A stretch of 64,000 nt of DNA from Moringa oleifera (GCA_021397835.1 JAJFZO010000566.1:4092001-4156000); one strand, 5' to 3'. Positions 23,869 to 37,850 are shown, counted from the first letter of the stretch. The notes: generated by a model not told the origin, from the letters alone. Program-made: numbers and translations.

Positions 23869-26019
23869 TTAATCTCTTCTCTTTTTCTTCTTTTCAGTCT
23901 TCTCAACTGAATTCTTCAGCTGCATGAAAAATGGCACCACCATTTACTAATAGTTCAAAGTTTCTAAACACTACAACAATAAAGCATTAGAAGTGTAGTA
24001 AAAATCACAAGTCATATACCAAAGTAACAGTTTTAAACCTTAGTCTAGTAGGAAGAAATATTATGAAGAGCATCATCTATGAACTCACCATCAATATAAG
24101 AACGCGGACAAAGACAGCAACAAAATCAGTGAAAAGATTCAGTGCATGCTTCACATAGTCCAGGTCACCAAGGTGTGCTTTCTCAATGATTTCCTGGGTG
24201 TCAACCACCATATATCCCACAAAAACCAAGAGCCCAAAATACAACTGCAAAGTAATTGCACAAGGTGTGAAGAAACAGGGGGAAACAAGAAGATGTTAGC
24301 AGCTGCATATGGTAGCTTGCAACTACAGAAAGAAATGCTAACGCAACCACAAACAATTAGAGTGCTAATTGTTCCCTCACCTCAAACTTGAACATAGCTG
24401 CAGATCCCCCAAAGATTGAGGAAGCAAAGTGCAGCCATAGAAGCATCGACAGGCCAGATGAGAGCAAGCCACCAAGGTACAGGTACTCCCTGCGCCTTGC
24501 CAACATAGCTGCTGCTGAAAAACAGCCAAATGCCACCGCCGTCCCAACAAACGCAGTTATCAGGATGCTAGAACAAGGAAAAGAAGTATTCGTGATAAGT
24601 CAATCCAACATCATTTCAAGTGTCAGCACTCATGCTGTAAAAAGTAAGATGATAATTCGTCAACCAAAGAGCAGTTGGAATCAGGGCAGTCATGAATACT
24701 CCAAAATGAGCAGCATATATAAAACATAATTGTGAATATCATTCACTCAAATTGATGATATATAAATATCTATCACAACTGGAAACAGGATAATGTGATT
24801 AATCCTAAAGGTTATCAATCTTTGCTATATGTAAACCAGCTCACTTAAGTTGGCATTAAACGATTTCAAATGGATAACGAGCTCTTACCTTGGATCAATA
24901 TCAATGGCCAACTCAATCAAAGGTCCAACTGAAGCCCCTTGGAAGAGGGAAGAAGCCATCAAAAGTGCAACCCTCTTTTGCTGCTCAACAAGAAAAGACA
25001 ACAGCCAAAACCCAAAAGTAAGCACCAGAAACAGTAACAAGAGAAAATTGCAATTTGCAAAAGAAAGCAGCAATCCTAGCATGGGGTACCTCTTCATAAG
25101 GAGGAGTTGAGAGCAGCCAAGCAATACTTCCAAAGCATCCAAGCGTTGTCAGTAAACCACCTATATTCCATAGGATATGGAGATAAGCTCCAGCAGCTGA
25201 TGCAACTAGTGCACAGCATAAAGTGAGATAAACCTGTTGAAAAATAGACAATCTTCAGTAAAATATGGATGAACTTTTGCTATGCCAAAAGACTGGCTTA
25301 GTATAACAGAAACAGATATACAACACAAATAAACACGATACATAAATTCACCAGAAAAAATCGAATGAAAAATACTACATGGATCATCCAAAGAACCAAG
25401 CAAGCATGAAACCTCAAACACATTACTATTTCAGCAGGAGTCGTAGGAAGAAAGATAAGCCACAAACTATCCAATAATACATGGTATTTCATAATTCCAA
25501 TAAAAAAAATAAGCACGCCATTATCTCAGAAAAATAAAGATTTAGAGGAAAAACTAACACTTCAAAGCCAAAATTGACACCACCATTAAGGCACATACAA
25601 ATTAGTCTGGTTGATGTTTCTCAAATTGCTAAATCAAGATCTCCTCTGGTTTCCTTAGCACTTAATTTCAGTTAAAAGAATAAATGGGAACGAACAGACG
25701 AACAATAATTATCACCTAATAAACAAATTTCCAGTCAACAAACCCTAGAATCATAACAACCACATAAATTTCTTAAAATAAAGAGAACTTTCTTACTATC
25801 ACAAACACCAAAACATAACATTAATGATACGCCAATATTTCCTCAAATAATTACTAGGTAACTTGACAAGATTGGAAAGAAAAGAAGAAGTTTACTCGAG
25901 AAACTTACCTGTTTGAGGTGAGCCTGCACGACAGGAGAGATCTGGCGGAAGTTCTTGAGAGAATCATAAGTCCAACGATTCCTTGATTGAGAGTCAAAGA
26001 AGGAAGAGAACGCATCCAT
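23869..26019 (-). CDS. BI-1: Bax inhibitor-1 (plant BI-1), 246 aa, 6 exons
   Basis: Plant BI-1 is an ER membrane protein of the BI-1/TMBIM family that restrains stress-induced cell death and affects ER calcium. Exons on the minus strand: 26019-25909, 25233-25090, 24980-24889, 24567-24381, 24244-24089, 23919-23869. All introns obey GT-AG and phases are consistent. The protein starts MDAFSSFFDSQ and has the family blocks VYLTLCCALVASAAGAYLH, PPYEE-QKR, GASVGPLIELAIDIDP, ARRREYLYLGGLLSSGLSML, VVDTQEIIEKAHLGD and LFTDFVAVFVR. The hydrophobic segments give six to seven membrane helices. The C-terminus is a short basic tail ending KKKKRRD, as in other plant BI-1 proteins. Length matches the family (about 247 aa). 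I chose the second ATG because it begins the conserved MDAFSSFF; an in-frame ATG lies 30 bases upstream. The acceptor of exon 3 could be 3 bases earlier, adding one Gln. Confidence 0.96.
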
Positions 26020-26087
26020 GGATCGTGATCGTGTCAAAAAATCACGCATAAACGAGAAAAATTACTGATGAAGGAAGCCACGTAGTT

Positions 26088-26096
26088 TATTTATAG
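26088..26096 (-). promoter_or_regulatory. TATA box of BI-1
   Basis: ctataaata on the minus strand, about 70 bases before the BI-1 start codon, at a plausible distance for a short 5' leader. Confidence 0.5.
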
Positions 26097-26099
26097 GGA

Positions 26100-27500
26100 T
26101 CAGGTGAAGCGACTTTCCTAGAAATTTCTTCAATTTAATCACCAAAATGCCCTTTTAATGGGGCCTTATTTACAAATTTGTCCGTTCCCTCTTATGCCCT
26201 TTAGACTGACTGATGCGGCAAAACAGTTTAATGAAGTTCATCCCAAAGACGGAAATTAAGCCAGGTACGTCTCGAAATTAAAGGATATGGCAGGGGCAAA
26301 TAAGGAATGAGGAATTAATTTCTTGAACATTCGCGATTCTGTAGGATCCAGAGAAGTGCAGCCGGGGGGTTGACCTGGTGAGATGGTAACAAGCAAGATA
26401 TCTTGTTATAGTTAACATCGCTTTGCCACGAAGAAAACAAATATCCTTTGCCGTGTTAGTCGAGCAACGTCATAAACGCCAATAAAAAGATGCCACGTCA
26501 GTCACATTGGAAAATTGGCCAGTTTATTCTACTGACTTGGATTTAAAATTTTGAGTTGGACAATGATTTTCATGTGGTTCTGGAAGACGAAGTTTTATCT
26601 TATAATAGGCATTTTATGTGAAGTATGATATACAAGAATATTCAACCAAAAGGCAATATTGCAAAATTTACATCAAGATTAGAAAACCCTAATCTCATAG
26701 GGACCCAACTTTACATTTTAGAAGTGGATTCAAACTCTCTTTAAATCAACATCAAAGTTTATGAATGTTAGGTTCTTTCAAAAAAAAAAATCATACTAAA
26801 ACTATAATTCTAACATACAAAGAGAGGTGTCTTTCATCCTTTTTTATTTTATAAAATATTCATTTAAAACTGATTTTTTGTGACATAATTATATAATTTC
26901 TTGTTACATCAGCCACCTGCCATTGAGTAGGTTGCAATTAGAGTTTGGGTTTTCTTCTTATTCTTTTATAATTATGTTGAAAAGCAATGCCAAAAACTTT
27001 ATTTAAACAAAATTTGAATCATGTGGCGGCACAACTCCATAGATGTAACAGTTATGCTTTAATTGGGAGTTGGCAAATTTGCATAGATGTGTTAAACTTT
27101 ACACCAGACTGACTTCAACCACAGTAACACTGGCATGAGAATAAACCTAATGATATGACCATTAATGGTAGACCTGTTTGGACCTTAGAAAAAGCATTCA
27201 CCTTTTTTTTTTCTTCGTTTCCTTGGTTTCACTTCCCGGAATTATGGTATGTTGATGAAGCTGTAATAGATCATATGTTGATCATAAATCTGTTGCCTTG
27301 TAGATAATTGCAAACTACAGGCACAAGGTTAAATTTCCATATGTGCAATTTATATAATTACAGTTAACAAGATACTTTACATGAAAAAGAAGCATTGACA
27401 GGCAACAAAGATTGTGATACTTTTACAGCCGAAAAGCGAGGATGCTGTTGCAACTTCTGGTTAAAGGGAGTAACGGGAAGCCTGTAAGCAACATTTTACA
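26100..27500. other. Intergenic: BI-1 upstream region and downstream flank of the kinase gene
   Basis: No open frame resembling a gene. Holds the upstream regulatory region of BI-1 and, towards 27,400-27,507, the probable 3' UTR of the CDC7-like kinase. Confidence 0.5.
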
Positions 27501-27507
27501 GAGTTAA

Positions 27508-30500
27508 TCAAGCTTGTTCATGAGGTATCTTTGACAGCCTGCGAATACCTTTTCCATGCAAAGGAAGGTTAGTCCCACAGCCCAAGCTTTGCTCCTGCCT
27601 TAGAAGCTTTTGCTTTCTCAAGCTCTCATGGAATGGAGCGAAGAATTCATGTTTGAGGGCATCCTCTGCACTGATTCTCAATCTTGGGTTCACAGTTAAG
27701 CACTTGTCCACAAGATCAAAAAATGTATTTGGAATCACCTCAAGGATGTCTCGTCTCTTTGTGTTGACTTGGCACCATTCTTTTATGTCCACTGATGGCA
27801 AGTATTGTGTATCATACAGTTCCTAGAATAGATTCATACTTTTCAATACAGGGTATCTCTGTGACAAGACTTATCAAGTAAATGGAAAGGATAAAGAACA
27901 ATACCATAGGGAATGAGGATTCACGGTTGTGCAGCTTGGCAACTTCCCATACATCTTCACTGCCTCTCAGCTTTGCTATATCCTTTATGTTTCTGAAAGT
28001 GAAAGTGCAGTGTTGGAATTATCAAAGAATAACTGAAATAGGACCATATTAAGGGAGAAGCAAATCTTATTCGATTGAAAGGAGGGGTTCTTACTGTTCT
28101 GGATCACCACAAAAGGGCATTCTACCAATAATTAGATAGAGTAAGGTGACCCCAGCAGACCAGATATCAATCTTGGGACCTTGGTATGGGGATCTGAAAC
28201 AAACCTGCACAACCACCCAGCATGTCATTTTTTCAATGGAAAACCGAAATCATGGGAAAGAGTCCACTTAATCATAGAAAAAAGAGGCCAAACTTTATTT
28301 GGAACACTTGTCTAAAAAATTTCTTCTACACTGTTTTTTTTTTTTTTCGGTGGGGAACAAAAGAAAATGCTGGAAGCTGCTTTCACAATATTTTAAAGTT
28401 TCTTGTGCAGCCTTTTACTTGATCACAAATTCCCCAAGTATTAATAGATTTGACTCATTATACATATCAAAACTGATATTATTATATTTTCTTACAAGTT
28501 ATAACTCATGCTTCATCATTCTGTTTATGATACCACAATATGCAGAGAAGTTTAAGTGACCATTCTATATCTTTCACGGTAATCATTACTTTCAAGATTC
28601 ACAGCCCCAAAAGAGCAAGTAGCCCATAGGATCGTGTCCTTAACTATGATTCTCGGAATTATTTATTACATAAATATGCATCTTCTCTCAGTGCCTTTAA
28701 AGGTATGATGCTCCAGCAAGTCTGGAGTATCAGAGAAGAGAGTTAAAAAGACCTAGCAATGCATACACAAAGAAGCACCAACATATTCCTTACCTCTGGA
28801 GCCCGGAAGCCCTTGGTTCCAACACAAGGACCTTCTTTCTTGTGTTTTCCATCCCCTAAAATGGATGAAAAATCATTAGTTTTGTTCAGATAAAACCACA
28901 AGAACAAAGTTTTTCATGTCTAACATGATACACACCTTTGTTCTTCATAAAACCAGCTCCAGCAACAGGACAACCAGTTGAGTATAGAGGCATTGGAGTA
29001 AGAAATAGCTCTTTCTCTATTTTTCCTGGAGATGCAGCAACCCGCTTTCTCATAGGAGCAGGGACATGTGATACTTCATGATTTGCGCTCATCATGGCTT
29101 CCTGCAAAAGGCTAATGAGTTCCTTCCTACCTTGGCAAGGCAAAGGTTCTCTGAGCCTTTCTGCTGAAGGAGTTCTTGTGCTTGTCACATCCTTTGCTGA
29201 AGTTATGCCTGAGCCATCTGCACCTTGGCTATTGAATTGATTCCTTTGATTGGGGGCCTTTCTTTCCCCCAAAGCCACCTTCTTCAGGTTCTTAGGTGCT
29301 AATGTTGAGGTAGAGCCTTTGGTTGTCCCATGATTATTTAACGGTTTAGTGGTTGGAAACTTAATACCATTGGCAGGAGGCACAGATTTTGCATTGCAGA
29401 GGGTACCATAAGTAGAGCTTAAATCATTCCCCGCCTTTGATTTGTCTGTGAAATGTATAAGATGGCTGTATCAATTATTTTTTCTTAACCATGGAATTGA
29501 GACAACAGGAAGCTCTGGCATGGAAGAACCAAATACTAAAAAAAGCAGAGAGGACTTGAAGCTTACAAATGGTCTTGTACTTCTGGCGCAGATCCTGTTA
29601 AGACACAATAAAGATCAATGTAGTGAATTACAGTATTAGAGGCTACTGACAACTGAAGGAAAATAGTAAAAGCAAATCAACAAACTTGAAATCCTAGAAA
29701 CCCCAGCTCAATGTGATCCTTCCAAAATACTTTTCCTGAGTTAGGCTTCCCCCTAGTAGCCTTGGGATGCCACTGCTAGGGATTAATCCTAATGTATTGT
29801 TGGACACAGGGACTACATGTGCCTGAAGATAGTCAGGGGCTCAAGAAGCCTCAACCACATGGTCATCTCATTAGCTGCCAACCCTCCCAGGAAGAAAAAG
29901 AATTTGGAAGGCTAATTTTGTTTTTTATTTTAAAAAAAAAAAAAGAAAACAAGAAGTGGAAGACCAAGACAAGTATCACTAACCATGGCTAAATTGAAAT
30001 CGATGAGATATCCTTTATTGGTCTTACAAGAGAAAAGGAAGTTCCCAGGCTTAACATCTCTATGAACAACACCCTGCAAAGTGCAAAAAATAGTTATTAT
30101 TTCATGTTAGTGAATGCATATCTGGTTATTCATATGTAGCAAAATAGAATACCTGCTTATGAAGACTAGCTAGAGCTCTGAACATGCAATAACCATACCA
30201 CTGTAACTGAAAAACATCTATCTCCTTCTTCAGCACCTGAAAATTGAACTAAAAGGAATGTTAGACAGAAGAAAGAAAAAATAAAGCCAGTAAAGATTAT
30301 CATAATTACCTCAGGTCTATCGTGCTCAACATGTTGTAGAACAAAGCAATCAGAATTTCCATTCTTGAAGCAGCCTTCATACTTTATTACAAAGCTTTTC
30401 CCCCTGAATTACAGCAAATCACTTTCAACTTAAAAGGTGAAACTTCTTGCCTCCAAATTACAAATTGAATGTCTTAGCATCCTTACCCAAAACGCTCCAA

Positions 30501-33500
30501 CATCCTGAGCTCATTATTGATGTGATGTTTATGAGCATTTGCATGAGGGCCTAAAGAGACAAAAGAAAAAAAAAAAAGCTAAACATCAGGGAAATATTTC
30601 ATATTTTTCACATGTCCATACTCATGGAGCAGGCAGAGGCAATCATTCTGTCAGGAAAATAAATGTTTAAATGATGACAGAGGGACATTCTAAGCTCTTC
30701 GTTTTCTCCCATGTTTAAATCAACATGCCCTTCATCAGCTACTCATATTCCAGCTAAAATGTCAAAGCAGTGAAATCAAACATATCTTTCATACATTGAA
30801 ATTAATGAGTTGTATCTCAAAACAGTCAAATAAAGCTGTAGAACCTATATCTCATGTGTCACTAGAGTCCTAGAAGCAATCCTTCATCTCTTACATGCTA
30901 TATTAAAGGTAGTAACAAGCACAGTCATTTCTGCTTGATGCTACATGTCTTCAAAAGAATGATATCATCTAAGACAATTCCTTCATGCACCTATTTTAGA
31001 GAAACAATAAAATTATCATGGGGTGATGCAGATGCTAATGGTTCATTTGGTCATAAATTTTATTAAGAAAAAGGTTATTTTTCTGCCTCTATGGAAGCTT
31101 GAAAATTGAGAGGATTCTAGTACTGTATTCGCTCCTCTGAGCATCTTCATAAACAATAAAGGACTGTATGAGCAGCAGAGTTGCACCTTTCTGCTATATT
31201 CATGATCCAATGGATACAAACAATTTCTTTCTGCTACAGTTCATGCAGAAATTGTTCCAGATTTTTTCCTAAAGATTCGTAAAAATGAAACAAGGTCCAA
31301 AATTTTAAGCACATAATATTAACGTTGCTTTTTTATGGACTATTGTTAATGTTGTTTTAATAAATAGATTAATCTAAAACAATTACATATGGTCTGATCT
31401 TGCTTACATTTAATGGCCACTGTCGTGCCATCACTTTTCTTCCGTGCCCTGTAAACAGTCCCATAGCCACCTGCCAATGGAAATTTAGAGAAATGCCATC
31501 AGTTGCCTGCACAGTAAAAATTGGTTGACCAGAACATGCCAAGAGCAGAAGAAATGACCAAAGCTTTATTACCTGAACCTTCTTCCTCTTCTACAATATA
31601 GGATTCAAAGTCTGGAAGCATCTTTTGCTTATTTGGATCCTGTAAAGCATGCATCAATAGCACTTAAATAGTAATTGAAAAGACAGTTAACATGAGTACA
31701 ACTCAAAACACAGTGAATCAGCTCGAATTAAGTAACACAACCCAGGATATCAGTAAACTTACTTGAGACATGATGACAAGCAATAGTAATTTTACAAAAG
31801 GTAGCTAACCTTAGACGAAAGAGAGGTAGAGGTTCCTTTTCTTTCTATATGCTGCATATCATTATGATTTTGCATCGATTTTGGGGTTATGCTAATTGAG
31901 ATGTAATCCCCTTTACACTGCTGCTTCTCTTGAGGACAATTAACAACTTTGCTCTGACCAACAGACTTGCACATATCTTGCACTTCTGGAACCACTGTAT
32001 TCATCTGAGCAGCATTCACCTTGACAGAGGGTCTTGACAATTGCTTCTCAAGAATTGCAGGAAAGACAGCAAGCTCTTCTGTAGTGGGAGGCTCTTTACT
32101 CAAAGATGGCATCATATCATTACAGTTCACCCTGTTAGTACTCTCAAAATCTATTTCAAGTGGCATGTCCAAAATGTCAACTTTATCTAGTGGAATTGGT
32201 TGCTCCTTAAAAGATTTCTTCTCCTCATCTTCTACGATTCTTTTGTCTTCTGTGATCCTAATTTTTGTTGCTTCGCTAGCATCATCAACTTCCTCAACCT
32301 TCAATTGAGATATGCTACTCTGCTTAACATCTTCCAGACAATATGCTGCAGTCAGATTTACAGCACTTTTGACATGTATATCATGATCCAATACTCTGCT
32401 TGAAGAAGCCGATCCTAGATCCAGCTCACTGACTATTAATTGTTCAGTCATCTTCCTCTGCACAAACATAGTCATATGCATTTCATTGTGTATGTATTAG
32501 GTGTCATTCAACTTAAAACTCAACTTTCTAGCAACGGATCCAACAAACAAGGGAGCTTGAGCATCAAGTCACTTACCACAACGGACATCTCGCTAAATTG
32601 TGTATTTCTACTCCTGCTTATGTTATCAATTAAATGAAAACTTCCCTGCCAAACATAACTTTAATGATTTAAAACAATCAGAAAAATCTTCAACACTTTG
32701 TACACTATTAAGATTTGTTGCAAACAAAAACATAAATTTCAGAAAAAATAGACATGGCAAACCACTGATTAAGAGGATCACATTAAGAAAGATTATGTAA
32801 ATGATAAATACACATAACATATATATATAAAGATAAAGCAAGAAGCAACATGGAAAACATGCAAAAATCCATAATAGTAAAGCAATAACTAGGAGCATAA
32901 GGAGCACATAAAAGCACCCCCAAGTATTATTTTCAAAATAAGGAGATACAAAATAACCTTCAAGAGTAAAGAAATTAGGTGTAAGCTCATCCTGAAGCGG
33001 TAAAGATGACATGAGTGTGTGTGATTATTTTGCATTGTGAAATAAAGTGTCATCTTTTTTATGCAATATAATATTATTGGATATTTATGGCTTCATTAGT
33101 TGGATATTAAAACCCGGCATTACAAAAGGCAAACAGACAACCAATTGGCTCATTTCTGATTAAGTTTAGAACAGCTAACAAGGAACCTATATTCTTTTTA
33201 TAAGCACTCAGGAATTTGTATTAACCCAAACTGTTTTCAAGATCAACAAGTTCCATATCCCAAACAGACCAAAAAGTATGTAACAAAGTTACCATGAAAT
33301 AATCACTCCAAATCCCCAAATTAGAACCAAGCCAGAAAGACACCTCCCTACATCAAAAGTGCACCTAACACTAACACACCGCATCAAATTATTAGACAGA
33401 AAATGTAAATTTTAATTGAGAGACCTCATCACAATACTTTCGGATTCTTTTCAACAATGGCACAACAGCCTGTTCCTCCTTCTCCTCCTCCCCTTCTTGA

Positions 33501-34025
33501 TCATCATCATCATCATCATCTGAAAAGTCATCACCACAATTACCAACAAATGCAATCCAATTTTACAATTTTTTGAAAATCAACAGAAAAATTAGACTAG
33601 TTACCATCTCCGGAGTAAAAAACAACTCGCTTTCGCTTCCTGAAACTCTCCCTCACTAAATCCCTAACCCCCGGAGGGAGAACATCAATCGTGTAACTGA
33701 AATTGGACAAGTGTTCCACAAAAGCCGATAGTGAATTCAAAGAGAAGGTCACATAGAGGTTATTGCCTGCGAGTGAGATGGGCGAGTCCGGGATCGAGCA
33801 TAGGAACTTGATGAACTCGGGGGATGCGCGGAAACGAGTACATCGGGATGCGAGCTCGACCAAGGGAGTTGGAGCGCCAACGGAGAGGAGCAGAGAGAAG
33901 AGGTGCCAGGCCTTGCGGCGGTCCTGCAGTGAATCGGCAGTGGAGAGGGATAATGACTCAGCAGCGACTAGTAAGTTGGCGTCTGGAGCGCCAACCCTGC
34001 GTGAGTTGGGGAGGTTAGTGGACAT
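27508..34025 (-). CDS. CDC7: CDC7-type serine/threonine protein kinase, about 946 aa, ~17 exons
   Basis: CDC7 kinases phosphorylate MCM helicase subunits to fire replication origins. Minus-strand exons: 34025-33605, 33519-33425, 32991-32958, 32645-32577, 32457-31810, 31639-31573, 31470-31408, 30550-30487, 30403-30310, 30236-30153, 30073-29984, 29594-29567, 29445-28936, 28855-28794, 28204-28095, 27992-27905, 27822-27508. Residues 1-440 are a plant-type N-terminal extension with an acidic Asp/Glu run. The kinase domain then shows GSGGYGTVYRA, VAIK, HRDVKPGNF, YLIDFNLAM, a roughly 190-residue insert, GTKGFRAPE and IDIWSAGVTLLYLI. The large insert between the DF- motif and APE is a CDC7 hallmark. 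DFG is replaced by DFN. Phases agree at every junction except exon 3/4, which is one base out, so a micro-exon, unusual splice or sequence error is likely there. Confidence 0.88.
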
Positions 34026-34040
34026 GGGGAGTTGTAGACT

Positions 34041-34064
34041 GAGAGAGAGAGAGAGAGAGAGAGA
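34041..34064. repeat. (GA)n microsatellite in the CDC7 leader region
   Basis: About twelve ga dinucleotides just upstream of the CDC7 start codon; on the transcribed strand it is a CT-rich leader. Confidence 0.85.
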
Positions 34065-34375
34065 AGGGGGGCGGGGAGGGGGAGTGAGATTAGGGATTGA
34101 TATGCGAAAGGAATTGCAGATACCAAGTGGAGAAGTGAGAGAAGCGGGAATCCAGCTCGTGTAAGGATTTCAGATTTAGCAGGCGCAGACTTCCCGCCAA
34201 GTTTTTCATCAGCACTTGAATACACGATGCCTGGGCGGCTGGGCACGTGACCATATGGGATGGATTTTTCATTTTCTTTTCCTCTTTTTATATATTTATT
34301 AAATTCTGCGCATCTAGTTTTTTTTTCTTTTCCTCTTTTGCCCTCTTAGAAGGTTGATGGAGTTCGAAGATAAGG

Positions 34376-34760
34376 TGGTCACGGTTCAATTTTGATTCGG
34401 TTTTGATTTTCAATCGTTTCAAAATTTATGATTAAAATGAATCGAAACTTGAATTGTTAAATTTTAATTTTGACAAAAGTTCGATTTAAAAGTAGTTCAG
34501 ATTTCGATTTATAAATGGTTTAAGTTCAAGTTTGATTTAAATTTAATTTAAATTCGATTCAAGTTCAAATTTAATTCATTCAAAGAGATTTCTTTTAATA
34601 AAAATATTTTATAAATAAATTAAATTTTTTTAATAATTTATTAAATATATATATAATATTAAATTATTTTTATAAAATTTTAAAATTAAATTATTTTATA
34701 TATTTTTAATTAATTTAATTAAAAATCGAATCGAAACTGTCAGTTTTAATTTTAATTCAA
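34376..34760. mobile_element. hAT-like MITE relative, truncated
   Basis: Starts ggtggtcacggttcaatttt and continues colinear with the better-preserved element at 48633-49201, including atttatg-ttaa-atgaatcgaa and ggtt-a-gttcaa-tt-gatt blocks. The left end corresponds to the terminal ggtggtcac of that family. The right end is degraded and I see no target duplication. Confidence 0.5.
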
Positions 34761-34799
34761 CTATAATCAAAACATATTTAAAGTACTTTTGATAATAAG

Positions 34800-37700
34800 T
34801 TGATTAATTTTTCCGTCAAAGACAACTAAGCCCAGCATCAAGGCCACCACCTTTTACAATGTCAAAATTTGACTAAATTGCAAAGAAATATCCAACCAAA
34901 TTACTGAGAAATCTAAAAAAAGAGATAATGAAATGGGTTTCACTAAGTTTTGGTGGAAAAAGGAAGAGCGAAGAATGGGTTTCCTTCCCTAAGTTTTGGT
35001 GAGCAAAGAAAAGAGAAAGATGGTTTGAGTGTGAGAAAAATGCAATGGTGTTAGAAAAATCAAAGAAAAGTAAGGGTTTTGGAGCAAGTGTAAGGAACAC
35101 CAAAATGGTCTACATAACCAAAAAGTAAAGGTTGCCTTCCCTTCACAATTAAAACAAATGGGCTACAATTGATCAACTTATTAATTTGAAATACAATTTT
35201 AAGGCAAGAGATTTTATTTTTTTTTGGGTCATTTTCATCAATTAGCTCTAGTCAATTAACCAAGCCTTTACATCAAATGCTAATGAGGGCCATAGAGAAT
35301 CAATGCAGTGAAAGTTTCAACATGGGAAAAAATCATTGCAAACTCTACATAGATTAATAATATAAGATTTATAAGACCGATACTATTTAAGTTTGAAATC
35401 ATTATAAGTTCTATATAAATGATAACATAAGTAAGTTTCTTTTCATAAAATTTGTTGCCCAAGAAGATTGGAAAATTTTAGAGCATTACTTTTATTATTT
35501 TTGTTTATGTAATTTTGTATTTAGAATTTTGAATATTTTTGAATTTGGTTTTTTGATATTATTTTTATTGATCTTATCACTTCCAACTAAGATCAAAATT
35601 TTGTTTATTAATCTCATGGATCTATGTTGCTTAAAATAGTGTTAATTACAAAAGCAAAAGGTTAATATTGGACAAAAAAATGCAGATTAATGGTATATTT
35701 ACTTACATGTAATCCAAATGGACAAGAATTAGAATAAACAAAAATCAAAATGGACAAATATCGAAAAAATAAATCAAATTTAGAATAAATTACTTATTTG
35801 GGTTTTAGAAATTAGAATCAAAATCACTTTATCACTTTAATTTTATTTCGACTTTGGAATCAGGATGCATTATTGTAAATTAACTTATACACCATTTAAG
35901 TATACTTGTGCATTTTTAATTAAAAATAATATTATATATTCTAATGATTTTTGTTATTTGAGAGAATATAAATAGGTAATTTTCTGAAATATATTTTTTG
36001 CAAAAAAAATTTAAAAAATAAAAAATCAACCATTTGTTTTTTTTTGTTCCAATAAATAATAATATCCTTTTAAAAAACAAGTAAATAAATTACATCATCC
36101 ATAAAAAAAGTAAATTCTTAAATCATAAATACATAATAAATTTGATCTCAGAAGAAAATCTTTGAATAAAATAATTATTCTTTTTGTTTTTTTCACCGAC
36201 TTATAAATTTAAAAATAAATAAAGAACAAAATAATAATTTAACTTAATAATGTCAATGAAGAATAAGAGTGCAAATTTGGTGGAGGGTATTAGGGTTGTC
36301 ATTTTCATTTCTTAATCCTAGACTCACATGGAATCCACATAATCTCACTTTTATTTCATAACCAAAATAAAGAAAAAAGAAGATATTCATTCTGATTTCA
36401 CAATCCTAATTAGTAAGCATCTCATAAGTATTTTCTTGAAAGTAAAAAGATCCATTATTATAATTTTTGGTTAATAATTTTTTATTATTTTATTTTTATG
36501 TGATTATTATTTATTTATTAATCAAATGAAAAATCCATGTCGTTCAAGAGAAATATATTTGTTCATCTTTTAAAGTGGCTTTACTCGTTGGTTATTGATT
36601 TGCATTATTTCCAATTAATTTTTTTGAGAGAAATTTTCACTTAATTTTTAAATTATTATTTATAATAAAAATATTAAATATTTTATTGTCATTATTTTTA
36701 TTTTTAATTATTATTATTACATCAATAATAAATTTATCATTCACTAATTAATATAGTAAATAAATATAAAATTAATAATTTATTAAAATATATTTTTCAT
36801 GTGATGTTAATAATTAATATAATTTATTAAATGAGTTAATCAAGTAGTGTCATATCACATTGTTTATTAATAGAAGTAATCTTTTTGTTTAACAATAAGT
36901 TTGATTCACGGATTTGAAAAAAGAAAAAAAGAAAGAAATATTTTTGAAAATAAAAAATAATAATTATTATATGTTGATTTATTAAAGAAATTAATTATTA
37001 TATAAAATAATAATTATTTGTATTTTTAAATTTAAAAGTAAGATGAGAAAAATCAGTTATAAAAAAATAAATAAAGTTATTATAATTATATATAAAATGG
37101 TAATTTAATAAATTTTTCAAAATTTTATTAAAAATAAAATAATTATAATTATTTTATAAAAAATTTAAAGTAAATATCATTTAAGACTTGAAATTTTGTT
37201 TCTTTTTTCAATCAAACTTTAGTTTTTAAAAAAGTATCCAAATAAATCCTAATATATTGATTTTGTTCAAATTAAATATTAATTTAAAATAATTATAAAA
37301 TATTAATGATATTTTTCTTATTGAAATGACTATAAACTACTCAAATAGATTTTATATTTCATTTTAAATTTATTTTTAAATTTAAAAATTTTTAATTAAT
37401 TAGTTATTTTTATGAATTTTTAAAATTTTGATAGTATATATTTTTTAAAAAATATTTATAAAAAATAAAAAAATTTTAAACTTTTTTATAATAATAACTT
37501 GAATATTTATTTATATATGTGAAAAATTAAAACATAAAATTTATTATAAAATATCTTTAATTTGAATTTTTTTAATATTTAAAATTTTTAATAAAATTTA
37601 ATTTAAATTAAATTAAAATATTAAAATTTGTTTGAATAAGTTTTAAAAGTAAAAATTTGATAAAAAATTTAAAATTTAAAATGATATTTATTCAATAATT

Positions 37701-37850
37701 TATTTCAAAATTCTTATTTTTTATTTTTAAAAAATAAAAATTTATTAAATAATCATAATTTTTTAATAAAAATAAATTTAATATAAAAAATTTATTTAAA
37801 ATAAAGTGGAAAAAAATTGCATTTTATGTATCCATATATTTTTCTTCCTT
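34800..37850. other. AT-rich intergenic region between CDC7 and SUVH
   Basis: No supported gene. A short duplicated phrase (atgggtttc...ctaagttttggtg) occurs twice near 34,930-35,000. From 37,180 to 37,790 the sequence resembles the AT-rich dispersed repeat at 18.4 kb. The promoter of the SUVH gene is expected near its right end but no clear TATA box stands out. Confidence 0.45.

Noticed and set aside
33763..34164. 133-codon plus-strand frame rich in Arg/Glu
   Set aside because: It is the antisense shadow of CDC7 exon 1 and its (GA)n leader.
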